Made by a program: the position numbers and the translations under genes
In this document: positions 42,280-51,112 of the stretch, in pieces
Layout of the letters: the number at the start of each line of letters is the position of its first letter
How positions within the stretch are numbered: the stretch's first letter is position 1
Assembly (NCBI GenBank): GCA_937896835.1
Contig: CALBOJ010000075.1
Span: forward strand, 12,370-76,369
Length of the DNA: 64,000 nucleotides
Source: an uncultured Collinsella sp.
Lineage (GTDB): Bacteria > Actinomycetota > Coriobacteriia > Coriobacteriales > Coriobacteriaceae
Direction: 5' to 3'
The notes under the pieces: model-generated
Seen by the model: the letters and a program-made list of their open reading frames with translations, nothing else
Told to the model about the DNA's origin: nothing
The model's database searches: none

Positions 42280-42320
42280 AAAACCACCACAAAGGTGCCT
42301 GTCCCCTTTGTGATGGTTTT
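42280..42320. repeat. palindromic repeat, copy 5
   Basis: AAAACCACCACAAAGGTGCC / GTCCCCTTTGTGATGGTTTT, one mismatch in the arm. It lies between the convergent proA and HD genes and would terminate both. Confidence 0.85.
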
Positions 42321-42324
42321 GGAA

Positions 42325-42924
42325 TTAAGCCTGAAAGGTGTCGCGGTCGGGGGCGAAGGACTGCATGGCCGCGATGGTACGGTCGAAGAGCTCGGGGAGC
42401 TCCCAGCCCAGCATCTCGGCACCCTGCGTAATCACGTCGCGCGAGCAGCCGGCGGCAAAGCGCTTGTCCTTGAACTTTTTCTTGAGCGACTTGGTCGTAA
42501 AGTCCATGACGCTCTTACTCGGACGCATGATGACGGCAGCACCGATCAAGCCGGTGAGCTCGTCGCAGGCAAACAGGATCTTTTCCATCTGCAGCTCGGG
42601 CTTGGGCAGCGAGGTGTTGAAGTCCGACGTGTGCGTCTGAATGGCGCGAATGAGATCGGGAGAGGCGCCCTCGCCTTCAAGGATCTCGGCCGCATAGATG
42701 GTGTGGTTCATGGGGTCGTCCTCATGCTCCTCCCAATCTAGGTCGTGCAGCAGACCGACGATGCCCCAAAACTCCTCGTTCTCGGGGTCGAACTCGCGCG
42801 CAAAGTAGCGCATGGTGCCCTCGACCGTTTCGCCGTGGGTGATGTGGAACGGGTCCTTATTGTGCTCGTTGAGCAATTCGAACGCACGGTCGCGGGTGAT
42901 TCCGGCGGAAAGTGGCTCTGCCAT
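42325..42924 (-). CDS. HD-domain hydrolase
   Basis: 199 residues with AAGGAG before the ATG. The HD metal motif is present: 'HITHGETVEGTMRYFA' (first His), 'GLLHDLDWEEHEDDP' (His-Asp), 'NHTIYAAEIL' and 'ACDELTGLIGAAV' (last Asp). This group of predicted phosphohydrolases is widespread in anaerobes, and the substrate is unknown. It lies between two copies of the palindromic repeat (42280 and 42987). Probably monocistronic. Confidence 0.87.
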   Translation of the reverse strand: MAEPLSAGITRDRAFELLNEHNKDPFHITHGETVEGTMRYFAREFDPENEEFWGIVGLLHDLDWEEHEDDPMNHTIYAAEILEGEGASPDLIRAIQTHTSDFNTSLPKPELQMEKILFACDELTGLIGAAVIMRPSKSVMDFTTKSLKKKFKDKRFAAGCSRDVITQGAEMLGWELPELFDRTIAAMQSFAPDRDTFQA

Positions 42925-42986
42925 AAAAGACTCCTTGTGCTCGCAGGTATCGCTAAGAATGAATACTACTAGAACGACTAGAACGA

Positions 42987-43029
42987 AAAAACCACCACAA
43001 AGGTGCCTGTCCCCTTTGTGGTGGTTTTT
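42987..43029. repeat. palindromic repeat, copy 6
   Basis: AAAACCACCACAAAGGTGCC / GTCCCCTTTGTGGTGGTTTTT, the fullest copy. It lies 13 bases past the carD stop codon, on the minus strand. Confidence 0.87.
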
Positions 43030-43041
43030 GGCGCGGATGGG

Positions 43042-43527
43042 TTAGTTGAGGGCGGCTTGGGCTAGGCGGGCTTCGGCGGCCTCCTCGGTGACGCCCAATG
43101 CCACGGCGAACTCCTCGATGGAGCGGCGCTTGGCTTCCTTGAGTACACGCATATAGTAAGAGCTGGGCTTTTTATCGGCTTCCTCGGCCTGGCGAATGCG
43201 GTGCATCATGGTCTTTGCCACGCGGACCGTCTCGGGCGCGCCCAGCTTGAGCTGCTGCTTAAAGTGTGTCTCTTCAAGCGAGCTGTTGCGCTCGGTAAAG
43301 GTGTCGCACTCCAGCTCGCCATAGTGGCTCAGCAGATGCTCGGCATCTTGCTGAGAGATGGCGGCATGCAGACGGTCGGCCTGCGCCACGGGGTACATAA
43401 GGATCGTCTGCGCATGCCCCTGCTTGGCCTCGAGCAACAACATGGGCTGCGGCGTGTCGTCCCTAAAACCGACGACGGTGCAGACTCCCTGACCCGGATG
43501 AATGACGTGTTGACCGATTGAGAACAT
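43042..43527 (-). CDS. CarD-family transcriptional regulator
   Basis: 161 residues with GGAGGT close before the ATG. The N-terminal 60 residues are the RNA-polymerase-interacting Tudor-like domain ('MFSIGQHVIHPGQGVCTVVGF'). The C-terminal 90 are the helical DNA-binding domain of CarD proteins ('SSYYMRVLKEAKRRSIEEFA'). CarD binds the polymerase beta subunit and stabilises open promoter complexes; in actinobacteria it controls rRNA transcription. Length typical. Divergent from argS. Confidence 0.92.
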   Translation of the reverse strand: MFSIGQHVIHPGQGVCTVVGFRDDTPQPMLLLEAKQGHAQTILMYPVAQADRLHAAISQQDAEHLLSHYGELECDTFTERNSSLEETHFKQQLKLGAPETVRVAKTMMHRIRQAEEADKKPSSYYMRVLKEAKRRSIEEFAVALGVTEEAAEARLAQAALN

Positions 43528-43869
43528 GCTACCTCCAACTTATACGAATTTACGTATGTCTAGAATAACACGCTGACGTGCGCAAATCCTCGCTTTATGC
43601 AGGAAAAGCACACAACTCTGATAGGTAAGAGTATTCGATAAAAGACACAGCTCATTCACACCTTTATGCATTTTCAACGCGTGCATAATCTGCAGGCAGA
43701 CCGGCATCTTTGAGTGACTCCATACAAGCTGTAGTCAATTTTGTGCATATGCAATTTCGATTGGCTTTACCCTGCGACAGTGCCCCTCGCTTGTGATAGA
43801 GTGCTACAAACTCTGGCTTTTGCCCTACGAGTGACCAAGAGCTCGGGGGCTTTAACACAAGGAGGATCT
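43528..43869. other. carD-argS divergent intergenic region
   Basis: About 340 bases, AT-richer than the genes. It must hold the promoters of carD and argS. I see a TATACG/TAGAAT-like stretch near 43540-43565 for carD and nothing certain for argS. No repeat or RNA gene is evident. The reading frame before ATG 43870 is open but has no ribosome site. Confidence 0.4.
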
Positions 43870-45723
43870 ATGCCCGAGAAGATTGAAGAGCTGGTACGCG
43901 CTGCGCTTGCTGCGGCCCAGGAGGCCGGCGACCTTTCCGCATTTGAACTTGACGATTGCGCTATCGAGCGACCGGCTGACACTTCTCATGGCGAGTGGAC
44001 CTCTACCATGGCCCTGAAGTCCGCCAAGCTGGCCCACTGCGCCCCGCGCAAGATCGCCGAGGCCATCGTTGCCCATATGCCCGAGGATCCCGCGATCGAG
44101 AAGGTTGAGATCGCAGGCCCCGGTTTCATCAACTTCTACCTCTCCGTTGCCGTTAAGAATGCCATCTTTGGCGAGGCTCGCGAGAAGGGCATGGACTTCG
44201 CTAAGTCCAACGTCGGTGGTGGCCTGAAGACCCAGGTCGAGTTCGTTTCCGCCAACCCCGTCGGCCCCATGCACATCGGCCACGGCCGCTGGGCCGCGCT
44301 GGGCGATTCGCTCTGCCGCGTTATGGACCACGCCGGCTATGAGATCCAGCGTGAGTTCTACATCAATGACCACGGCTCTCAGATGAACACCTTCGGCAAC
44401 TCCATCAGCACGCGCTATATGCAGCTTGCCGACATCATCGCCAAGCAGGGCGTTGATATCGACGAGGCTCACAAGCTGCTGATCGCCGACCGTGACGCCT
44501 TTGTTGCCGACGAGAACGACGAGCACCCCGAGACCCATCCGTATCAGGACAACTTTGCCGAGACCTTGGGCAAGGACTCTTACGGCGGCGACTACATCAT
44601 CGACGAGGCCGCCGAGTTCTGGCGCACCGACGGCGATAAGTGGGTCAACGCCGATCCTCAGGAGCGCATGGAGAGCTTCCGCGAGCGCGGCTATGTAAAG
44701 ATGGTCGATAACATGCGCGACCTCTGCCACGCCGTCAACTGCGACTTCGATCGTTGGTACTCCGAGCGCTCGCTGTATGTGAAGGACACCGAGGGCGAGA
44801 CCGCCGGCACCTCCGCCGTCGACCGCGCTTTTGAGAAGCTCGACAAGATGGGCTACCTCTACACCAAGGACGGCGCCCTGTGGTTCCGCTCCACCGATCT
44901 GGGCGACGACAAGGACCGCGTCCTGATCAAGTCCGACGGCGAGTACACCTACTTCGCCTCCGACGTCGCCTATCACTGGGATAAGTTCCAGCGCGTCGAT
45001 CACGTCATCGACATCTGGGGCGCCGACCACCACGGTTACATCGAGCGCGTACGCTGCGTCTGCGACGCTCTGGGTTACCCCGGCAAGTTTGAGGTTCTGC
45101 TGGGCCAGCTCGTCAACCTGCTGCGTAACGGCAAGCCCGTCCGTATGTCCAAGCGCAAGGGCACCATGGTGACCCTGCAGGAGCTCGTCGACGAGGTCGG
45201 CTCCGATGCCGCTCGCTACACGCTCATCTCCAAGAGCTCCAACCAGATGGTCGACTTCGACATCGAGGCCGTTAAGAAGCGCGACAACTCCAACCCGGTC
45301 TATTACGTGCAGTATGCTCACGCCCGCGTGTGCTCCATCCTGCGCCGTGCCGCCGACGTTACCGCCGAGCAGGCCGACGAGATGGGCATGAAGGCCGTTG
45401 CCGCCAAGGCCATCGGTGAGAACGTCGATTACTCGCTGCTGACCGACCCGACCGAGCTCGCCCTTTCGCGCAAGCTCAACGAGCTCACCGACCTGATCGC
45501 CAGCTGTGCTCGCGATCGCGCTCCGTTCCGTCTGACCCACTTTGCCGAGGAGCTCGCCGGCGACTTCCACAGCTTCTACGCTGCCTGCCAGGTTCTGCCG
45601 AGCGAGGGCCGTCCCGTCGACCCCGAGCTTTCGCGCGCCCGTCTGGCAGCTTGCGACGCTGTCCGCGTGACGCTCGCCCTGGTGCTTACCCTCGTTGGCG
45701 TTTCCGCGCCCGAGCAGATGTAA
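43870..45723 (+). CDS. argS: arginyl-tRNA synthetase
   Basis: 617 residues from ATG 43870 (MPEKIEELVRA), with AAGGAGGA upstream; the open frame before this is not coding. It charges tRNA-Arg. The HIGH motif is H135-I-G-H138 in 'NPVGPMHIGHGRWAALGD'. The KMSKS equivalent is R425-M-S-K-R-K-G. The N-terminal 110 residues form the Add-1 tRNA-binding domain, and the C-terminal DALR domain ends 'LALVLTLVGVSAPEQM'. Codon use is strongly biased to C-ending codons, as in highly expressed genes. Single gene with a terminator. Confidence 0.97.
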   Translation: MPEKIEELVRAALAAAQEAGDLSAFELDDCAIERPADTSHGEWTSTMALKSAKLAHCAPRKIAEAIVAHMPEDPAIEKVEIAGPGFINFYLSVAVKNAIFGEAREKGMDFAKSNVGGGLKTQVEFVSANPVGPMHIGHGRWAALGDSLCRVMDHAGYEIQREFYINDHGSQMNTFGNSISTRYMQLADIIAKQGVDIDEAHKLLIADRDAFVADENDEHPETHPYQDNFAETLGKDSYGGDYIIDEAAEFWRTDGDKWVNADPQERMESFRERGYVKMVDNMRDLCHAVNCDFDRWYSERSLYVKDTEGETAGTSAVDRAFEKLDKMGYLYTKDGALWFRSTDLGDDKDRVLIKSDGEYTYFASDVAYHWDKFQRVDHVIDIWGADHHGYIERVRCVCDALGYPGKFEVLLGQLVNLLRNGKPVRMSKRKGTMVTLQELVDEVGSDAARYTLISKSSNQMVDFDIEAVKKRDNSNPVYYVQYAHARVCSILRRAADVTAEQADEMGMKAVAAKAIGENVDYSLLTDPTELALSRKLNELTDLIASCARDRAPFRLTHFAEELAGDFHSFYAACQVLPSEGRPVDPELSRARLAACDAVRVTLALVLTLVGVSAPEQM

Positions 45724-45770
45724 TCTGCGGGTCATTTGACCGTGTAGGTTTGGTTTAACTGAGCCCTATA

Positions 45771-45803
45771 AGCCCGATCTCCTACGGAGGTCGGGCTTTT
45801 TTC
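45771..45803 (+). terminator. terminator of argS
   Basis: AGCCCGATCTC / GGAGGTCGGGCT with a four-base loop, then TTTTTTC. Confidence 0.9.
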
Positions 45804-45848
45804 GCAAACGCCGACGTATTGATGAATTTGGAACTGCTGGAAATACGA

Positions 45849-45996
45849 AACTATGCCAGTTTACTACGATGAATTGAGGAATTCTAACCACGCCGGCGTT
45901 TTGCTAAAAAGTGCAAGGCATCTACCTGCGGTTTTAGTTCAACAAGTTTCGGAGTGGTCGCGGTTGAGCGATTCATCGTAGTAAACCGCCATAGTT
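45849..45996. repeat. 148-bp element with 26-bp inverted-repeat ends
   Basis: Left arm 45849-45874 and right arm 45971-45996 are complementary at 24 of 26 positions (core GTTTACTACGATGAAT). The 96-base interior codes nothing. It lies in the 528-base gap between argS and rho. It may be a miniature transposable element or a very large hairpin. Confidence 0.6.
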
Positions 45997-46030
45997 TTGG
46001 CGGAGGCAGTCAGATTTGTGGGTGGCAAAC

Positions 46031-46078
46031 AAAGAGTGTCCCTTTTGACTAGTCGTTTAAGAACGTCCCCAATGACTA
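46031..46078. repeat. tandem copies of the GTCCC..GACTA repeat
   Basis: AAGAGTGTCCCTTTTGACTA and AAGAACGTCCCCAATGACTA in a row, related to the unit at 26728-26745. The rest of the argS-rho gap (46079-46251) holds the presumed rho leader. Confidence 0.55.
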
Positions 46079-46251
46079 AGTTGCAGGTGGCGGCGGTTGT
46101 GTTACACTAACGCTGCGTAGTTGACGCAATCATCTCGATACAGATCAATGATGTCCGTCGTTTTGAACGGAACTAGACTGTTTAGCCGCCCTGAAGGTTT
46201 ATGCAGGGAGCATGTGATCACAGGGCTTGAAAAGAAAGTTGAGCAAACACT

Positions 46252-48825
46252 GTGTCTGATCAACAGCAAGAAAACGAAATAACGACGACGCAGGCCGCTC
46301 CCGCTGCACCGGTTGCGTCGGACCAGGTCGCGGCGCCCGCTCAAGCCTCGGCTCCTGAGACGCCTAAGGCTGCTTCGACGCCTATGCCTGTAGCGGCTGA
46401 GAAGGCCGTGCCTGCAACTGGTGAGGAGGCTGCTCCGGCAAAGCCCAAGCGCATGCGCCGCACGGCCAAGCCTGCCGCTGACGGCGAGGAGGTCACCAAG
46501 CCAAAGCGCCGTACCACGCGCACGACGCGCGCCAAGCTCACCGTTGCAGCTGACTCCTCGGCGCCGATTTCCGATGAGGTCGCGCAGGCACGTGCGTTGG
46601 CGCAGATTAGCGAGGCTCAGGTGGTGCGCGCCCGCCGTCGTGCTGCCGAGCGCGAGGCCGCGGCTCTGACCGAGCTTGCAGCTCCGTCTGTACTCGAGAC
46701 TCCTGCCGCCACCGAGGTTCTTGCCGCCGACCAGCCGACCGAGAAGCCGGCACCGCGCACACACCGTCGCACGGCTGCTAAGGCCGAGCAGGTTGCTGAA
46801 CAGGTAACCCCCGAGCCCACTGAGGCTTCGGTCCGTTCCGCGGCAGGGGAGGGCACATCGCCTGTTGAGCCCGCTGCGCCTGTCGAGGCCAGCGAAGTTC
46901 CCGTTGTCGATCCGGCTTTGCGCCCGCACCGTCGCGGTCGCAAGCCCAAGGCCTTTGTCGAGGCCGAGAAGGCCGCAGCCGCAGCCGCTGCCGCTCGGGA
47001 TGCTGCGGCGACTGCCAAGTCCTCAACTGCTGCCGATGCACCCGTCCAGGATGCCACGACTTCCGAGGCCGTTTCTGCCGATGCCGAGCCCGCCGACGTC
47101 CGTCCCGGTCGCAGCCGTCGCACTGCTGCTAAGCGCACGTCCAAGGCTAAGGCTGCCAAGAAGGGTGCGTCCGAGGATTCCGCCGAGACGACCGCCGATG
47201 CATCGACTGATGCGGTCGAGCCCCAGGACGTCGAACAGCCTGCATCCGAGAAGCCCAAGCGCGGTCGCAAGAAGTCCGTTAAGGCCAAGGCCGCCGAGCA
47301 GCATGCTGATGTCGAAGCGCAGGTTGATTCTGGCGCCGAGGCCAATGACGCCGCTGCGGCCAATGTTGACACCACCGCAACCGATGGTGCCGCCCCCGCC
47401 GAGGGCGAAGACGGCGCTCGCCCCAACCGTCGCCAGCACAAGCGCAACGAGGAGCGCAACGAGCGCAAGGACGAGCGCAACAACGACCGTCGCAACCGCC
47501 AGCGCGATCGCAAGCAACGCAACAAGGAGCGTAATGCCGCTCCCACCGAGCCAACGCTTTCGCGCGAGGAGCTTGCGGCCATGAAGGTCGCCGAGCTGCG
47601 CGAGAAGGCAAAAGAGTTCGAGATCGAGACGACCGGCAAAAAGAAGGCTGAGCTCGTCGAGGAAATCTACGTCACCGCTGCGAAGGCCGAGGGCTTCCGC
47701 GACATCAAGGGCATTCTGCAGATTCGCCCGGACAGCTCCGGCATCATCCACGCCCATGGCTACATGAAGTCCAACGACGACGCCTTCGTGCCCGCCTACC
47801 TCATCCGCTCCGCGCGCCTGCGCACGGGCGACGTCATCGAGGGCTCGCTGCGTCCTTCGCGCGGCGGCGACAAGCGCGCCGGCCTCGCCAAAATCACGAC
47901 CGTCAACGGTCTGGACCCCGAGCAGATTCGCAACCGTCCCAAGTTCGGCGACCTCACCCCGGTCTATCCCAACGAGCCGCTGCGCATGGAGCACGGCAAG
48001 GACTCTATTACCGGTCGCGCCATCGACATCGTGTCACCGATCGGCAAGGGCCAGCGTGGCCTGATCGTGTCCCCGCCCAAGGCCGGCAAGACCACGATCC
48101 TCAAGAAGATCTGCCAGTCCATCTCGATTAACAACCCCGAGGTGCACCTCATCTGCCTGCTCGTCGACGAGCGCCCCGAAGAGGTCACCGATATGCAGCG
48201 TTCTATCAAGGGTGAGGTTGTGGCGTCGACCTTCGATATGCCTGCCGACAACCACACCCGCGTGGCAGAGCTCGTCATCGAGCGCGCCAAGCGCATCGTA
48301 GAGCTGGGTGGCGACGTCGTGGTGGTGCTCGACTCCATCACGCGCCTCGCCCGCGCCTACAACTTGGCGGCGCCCGCCTCAGGCCGCATCCTTTCGGGCG
48401 GCGTCGATTCGGCGGCATTGTATCCGCCCAAGCGCTTCCTGGGTGCAGCCCGCAATATCGAGAACGGCGGCTCGCTCACCATCCTGGCCTCTGCCCTCAT
48501 CGACACCGGTTCCAAGATGGACGAGGTCATTTTCGAGGAGTTCAAGGGCACCGGCAACATGGAGCTTAAGCTCGACCGCGACCTGGCCGACCGCCGCATC
48601 TTCCCGGCTATCGACCCCGTTGCCTCCGGTACGCGTAACGAGGACCTGTTGGTCGACGAGCAGATGCGCCCGTTTGTCTTTGGTCTGCGTCGCATTCTTG
48701 CCGGCATGAACAACACCGAGCGCGCGGCCGCATCGTTTATCAAGGGTCTTAAGGGCACCAACACCAACCAGGAGTTCCTGGTGCGTTCGGCCAAAAAACA
48801 CAGCGACTACGAGCAGACGTTTTAG
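46252..48825 (+). CDS. rho: transcription termination factor Rho with long disordered N-terminus
   Basis: 857 residues from GTG 46252; E. coli Rho has 419. The ATP-driven RNA helicase core is at the C-terminus. A Rho_N-type helical start is near residue 438 ('LAAMKVAELREKAKEFEIE'), an OB-fold RNA-binding domain follows ('GILQIRPDSSGIIH'), and then comes the P-loop P608-P-K-A-G-K-T-T with 'VVVLDSITRLARAYN' and the Q/R-loop 'GGVDSAALYPPKR'. The first about 430 residues are Ala/Lys/Glu/Arg-rich low-complexity sequence with basic clusters ('RPNRRQHKRNEERNERKD'). Such inserts in actinobacterial and Bacteroides Rho bind RNA and can drive condensate formation. The ribosome site is poor. Confidence 0.95.
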   Translation: MSDQQQENEITTTQAAPAAPVASDQVAAPAQASAPETPKAASTPMPVAAEKAVPATGEEAAPAKPKRMRRTAKPAADGEEVTKPKRRTTRTTRAKLTVAADSSAPISDEVAQARALAQISEAQVVRARRRAAEREAAALTELAAPSVLETPAATEVLAADQPTEKPAPRTHRRTAAKAEQVAEQVTPEPTEASVRSAAGEGTSPVEPAAPVEASEVPVVDPALRPHRRGRKPKAFVEAEKAAAAAAAARDAAATAKSSTAADAPVQDATTSEAVSADAEPADVRPGRSRRTAAKRTSKAKAAKKGASEDSAETTADASTDAVEPQDVEQPASEKPKRGRKKSVKAKAAEQHADVEAQVDSGAEANDAAAANVDTTATDGAAPAEGEDGARPNRRQHKRNEERNERKDERNNDRRNRQRDRKQRNKERNAAPTEPTLSREELAAMKVAELREKAKEFEIETTGKKKAELVEEIYVTAAKAEGFRDIKGILQIRPDSSGIIHAHGYMKSNDDAFVPAYLIRSARLRTGDVIEGSLRPSRGGDKRAGLAKITTVNGLDPEQIRNRPKFGDLTPVYPNEPLRMEHGKDSITGRAIDIVSPIGKGQRGLIVSPPKAGKTTILKKICQSISINNPEVHLICLLVDERPEEVTDMQRSIKGEVVASTFDMPADNHTRVAELVIERAKRIVELGGDVVVVLDSITRLARAYNLAAPASGRILSGGVDSAALYPPKRFLGAARNIENGGSLTILASALIDTGSKMDEVIFEEFKGTGNMELKLDRDLADRRIFPAIDPVASGTRNEDLLVDEQMRPFVFGLRRILAGMNNTERAAASFIKGLKGTNTNQEFLVRSAKKHSDYEQTF

Positions 48826-48864
48826 ACCATAACTGCGTGCAAAGCTGCCATAAGAATGGGCAAT

Positions 48865-48898
48865 AGGGCCAGGGTTTTATATCCCGGCCCTTTCTTTA
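48865..48898 (+). terminator. terminator of rho
   Basis: AGGGCC / GGCCCT stem with an AT-rich loop, then TTTCTTTAT, 40 bases after the stop codon. The remaining 240 bases up to the next gene hold no feature I can support. Confidence 0.75.
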
Positions 48899-49139
48899 TG
48901 GTGCCACTCGGCAACATTTTTTGACCTTATGACCGACAAGCAGCGGTTTTCGAGCCACAATCCGGCATCGCCGCTTGCAATCGGAGGGTCGGTTTCGCAT
49001 AATAACTTTTAAGCTTCGCGACGGAAAACGCAGATGAAACGAACCATATACCGTTGCTTTGGGGCATAGCCCCGCTTCATCTTCTCTCGCGCAGCCAACT
49101 GAATGATGCGATTTGGGTGCTGGAAGATGGGGAGAGCTC

Positions 49140-50540
49140 ATGGCTTCTTCTGATGCAACACAACGAGCAGTCCTTGCCGGACTTTCGTGCGGGATCGGCC
49201 TTGCCGCTCCCGTGGTTATGTATGCCGCGACGCTGCCGTTTTCGTCGGCGAACGAGACGGTCGTGGCGGGTGCAGTTCCCTTCGCCGTGGGCGCGGTGGC
49301 GGGCGTGGGTATCTATGCCGCCTCGCTGGGTATCTCCGAGTATCGTGCGCAGCGTGAAGAGCGTCTGTTCCAGCCCGATGCCATGGGCGGTGCCGCCAAT
49401 CTCAATCAGCATCAAAGCGAGTTCAAGACCGCCTCGATTCCAGCTCAGCAGCAGGATGCGATTCCGTACGCTGCGGCTTCTGCTTCTCAGGCTCAGTCGG
49501 AGCAGTCTACCTCGGCATTCCTTTCCGGCCTGACTGGTGCGTTCCAGCGCCGTCATGCCGATGATGGTGTCCCTACCATCGCTCGAGCCGCAGATGCTAT
49601 GGACGAGGCCGAGGCTTGGTCCATGATCGACAGCATGCTCGACGACGATTCGCCGGTGAGCTGCGACCCTGCACGCTCGCGCGACGTCTATCAAGTCGCC
49701 ATCGACGAGCTCACCAACGGCGGGCAGACCGGCTCCTTCAATCGCGATGATATCGCCGCCGCGGCACGCGCCGTGTCGGGCTCCCAGGCCGCCCCTGCGG
49801 GCAGCACGGCGGCTTTCGTGGCACTCGTTGCCAATGCGGCGGTCAATAACGCCTACAGCGCTACCTCGGCGGACGCGAACGCTTCTGCCGATAATTCGTA
49901 CGTTGATGAAGCCATGACCGCGGACGAGGAGGCTGTTGCCGCCCGCCGTGCCGCCGAAAGCTCGCTTTGGGGCGCTCCTGCCCAGCAGCAGGCGGCTGAG
50001 GCTGCGCCGTACAATGCAAACCTCGCCAGCATGCCTATCATCTCCGGTGCCGCGGGCATCGATCTCGATGACCTCGATGAGCCTGCAGCCATCACCGCAT
50101 CGATTGATGCCCAAGATCGCATCGACACCGGCGACCTTCCGGACGCCTCGCTCGAGGTTGATGTCCCCATGGCCGATTACTCGGGCCACGAGGGTATGTG
50201 GGCCGCCGCCACCGCGATTCTGGATGAGATTGACGAGCCTGCTCCTGTTTCAGCCCCCGCTCCCGTCGCTGCCCCTCAGCCTGCTGCCCCCGCCTATGTC
50301 GGCCGTCACAGCGCTGTGTTCCCCGAGGATACTGCCCGTATCTCGCGTGAGAGCATCGAGCGGGCCGAGGCTATTGCCGCCGGCATTATGGAAAATCGTC
50401 GTCACGAGCGCGTCAATCAGATCCTCGAGGAAGAGATCGAGCGTCTTCAGTCCTCTACCGCCAAGCGTACGGGCCGTGCTTATCTGAGCGTTATCGAGGG
50501 CGGTACCGCCAGCTTCGCGCCGCTCCGTGCGGAGGCATAA
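49140..50540 (+). CDS. hypothetical membrane-anchored, Ala/Asp-rich protein
   Basis: 466 residues from ATG 49140 with GGGGAG five bases upstream. Residues about 12-60 form two membrane helices ('VLAGLSCGIGLAAPVVMYAA' and 'AVPFAVGAVAGVGIYAA'). The rest is a long, acidic, Ala/Ser/Asp-rich, mostly disordered region with a short charged helical end ('ERVNQILEEEIERLQ'). No domain is recognised. The end of this gene is followed after 7 bases by a VanZ-family gene, so the two may be co-transcribed. A cell-envelope scaffold is a possibility, not shown. Confidence 0.75.
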   Translation: MASSDATQRAVLAGLSCGIGLAAPVVMYAATLPFSSANETVVAGAVPFAVGAVAGVGIYAASLGISEYRAQREERLFQPDAMGGAANLNQHQSEFKTASIPAQQQDAIPYAAASASQAQSEQSTSAFLSGLTGAFQRRHADDGVPTIARAADAMDEAEAWSMIDSMLDDDSPVSCDPARSRDVYQVAIDELTNGGQTGSFNRDDIAAAARAVSGSQAAPAGSTAAFVALVANAAVNNAYSATSADANASADNSYVDEAMTADEEAVAARRAAESSLWGAPAQQQAAEAAPYNANLASMPIISGAAGIDLDDLDEPAAITASIDAQDRIDTGDLPDASLEVDVPMADYSGHEGMWAAATAILDEIDEPAPVSAPAPVAAPQPAAPAYVGRHSAVFPEDTARISRESIERAEAIAAGIMENRRHERVNQILEEEIERLQSSTAKRTGRAYLSVIEGGTASFAPLRAEA

Positions 50541-50547
50541 CTTCTGC

Positions 50548-50997
50548 ATGGTTAAGATCAATCGAAAATGGGCGGTCGTAACCTGCCTGATGGCGCTCTT
50601 GATCTGGGGCAATTCGCTGGTTCCCGGCTCGGGGTCGGGCTCACTGAGCCTAACGGTCATGGAAGCTATCCGCGGTTTCCTGCACGGCGTGGGACTTCCA
50701 TATGAATGGGTGACCAACTTTGTTGTTCGTAAGTGCGCGCATTTTACCGAGTATTTGGTGCTCGGCATCCTGGCAACGCACGCCTTTGATTTTGAGGGCC
50801 GACGCACCTTTGACGTGCTGCTGCCCACGGCAGTGTTCCTGCTGCTGATTCCCTCGATCGACGAGACGATTCAGCTCTTTGTGCCGGGACGCGCCGGCAT
50901 GATCACCGATGTGATGATCGACTGCTGTGGAGCGGCAACGGGCGTTGTGCTCCGATATCTCTTACGGTCGCTGATGTGCGCCAAAAAGGCCGCCTAA
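50548..50997 (+). CDS. VanZ-family membrane protein
   Basis: 149 residues from ATG 50548 (MVKINRKWAVVTCLM), with GGAGG about 12 bases before it; a GTG at 50527 is an alternative. Four membrane helices and the VanZ-like pattern 'RKCAHFTEYLVLGILA', 'IPSIDETIQLFVPGRAGMITDVMID' (landmarks DE-x-x-Q and GR-x-G-x-x-x-D) are seen. VanZ-like proteins are linked to teicoplanin resistance, but most have no known function. The terminator overlaps the stop codon. Confidence 0.85.
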   Translation: MVKINRKWAVVTCLMALLIWGNSLVPGSGSGSLSLTVMEAIRGFLHGVGLPYEWVTNFVVRKCAHFTEYLVLGILATHAFDFEGRRTFDVLLPTAVFLLLIPSIDETIQLFVPGRAGMITDVMIDCCGAATGVVLRYLLRSLMCAKKAA

Positions 50998-51030
50998 GGA
51001 CGCATTGTTTGGTCCTAGGCGGCCTTTTTT
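50986..51030 (+). terminator. terminator overlapping the end of the VanZ gene
   Basis: AAGGCCGCCTAAGGAC / GGTCCTAGGCGGCCTT, a stem of about 15 bp, then TTTT. The stop codon TAA lies inside the left arm. Confidence 0.9.
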
Positions 51031-51112
51031 ATTGGAGGGCTTATATGAGGTGTGGCGGCGTCGTTCCATAGGTCGGATTTGCCGGGTGCGCCACGCCCTG
51101 TGGGTGCGTCTG

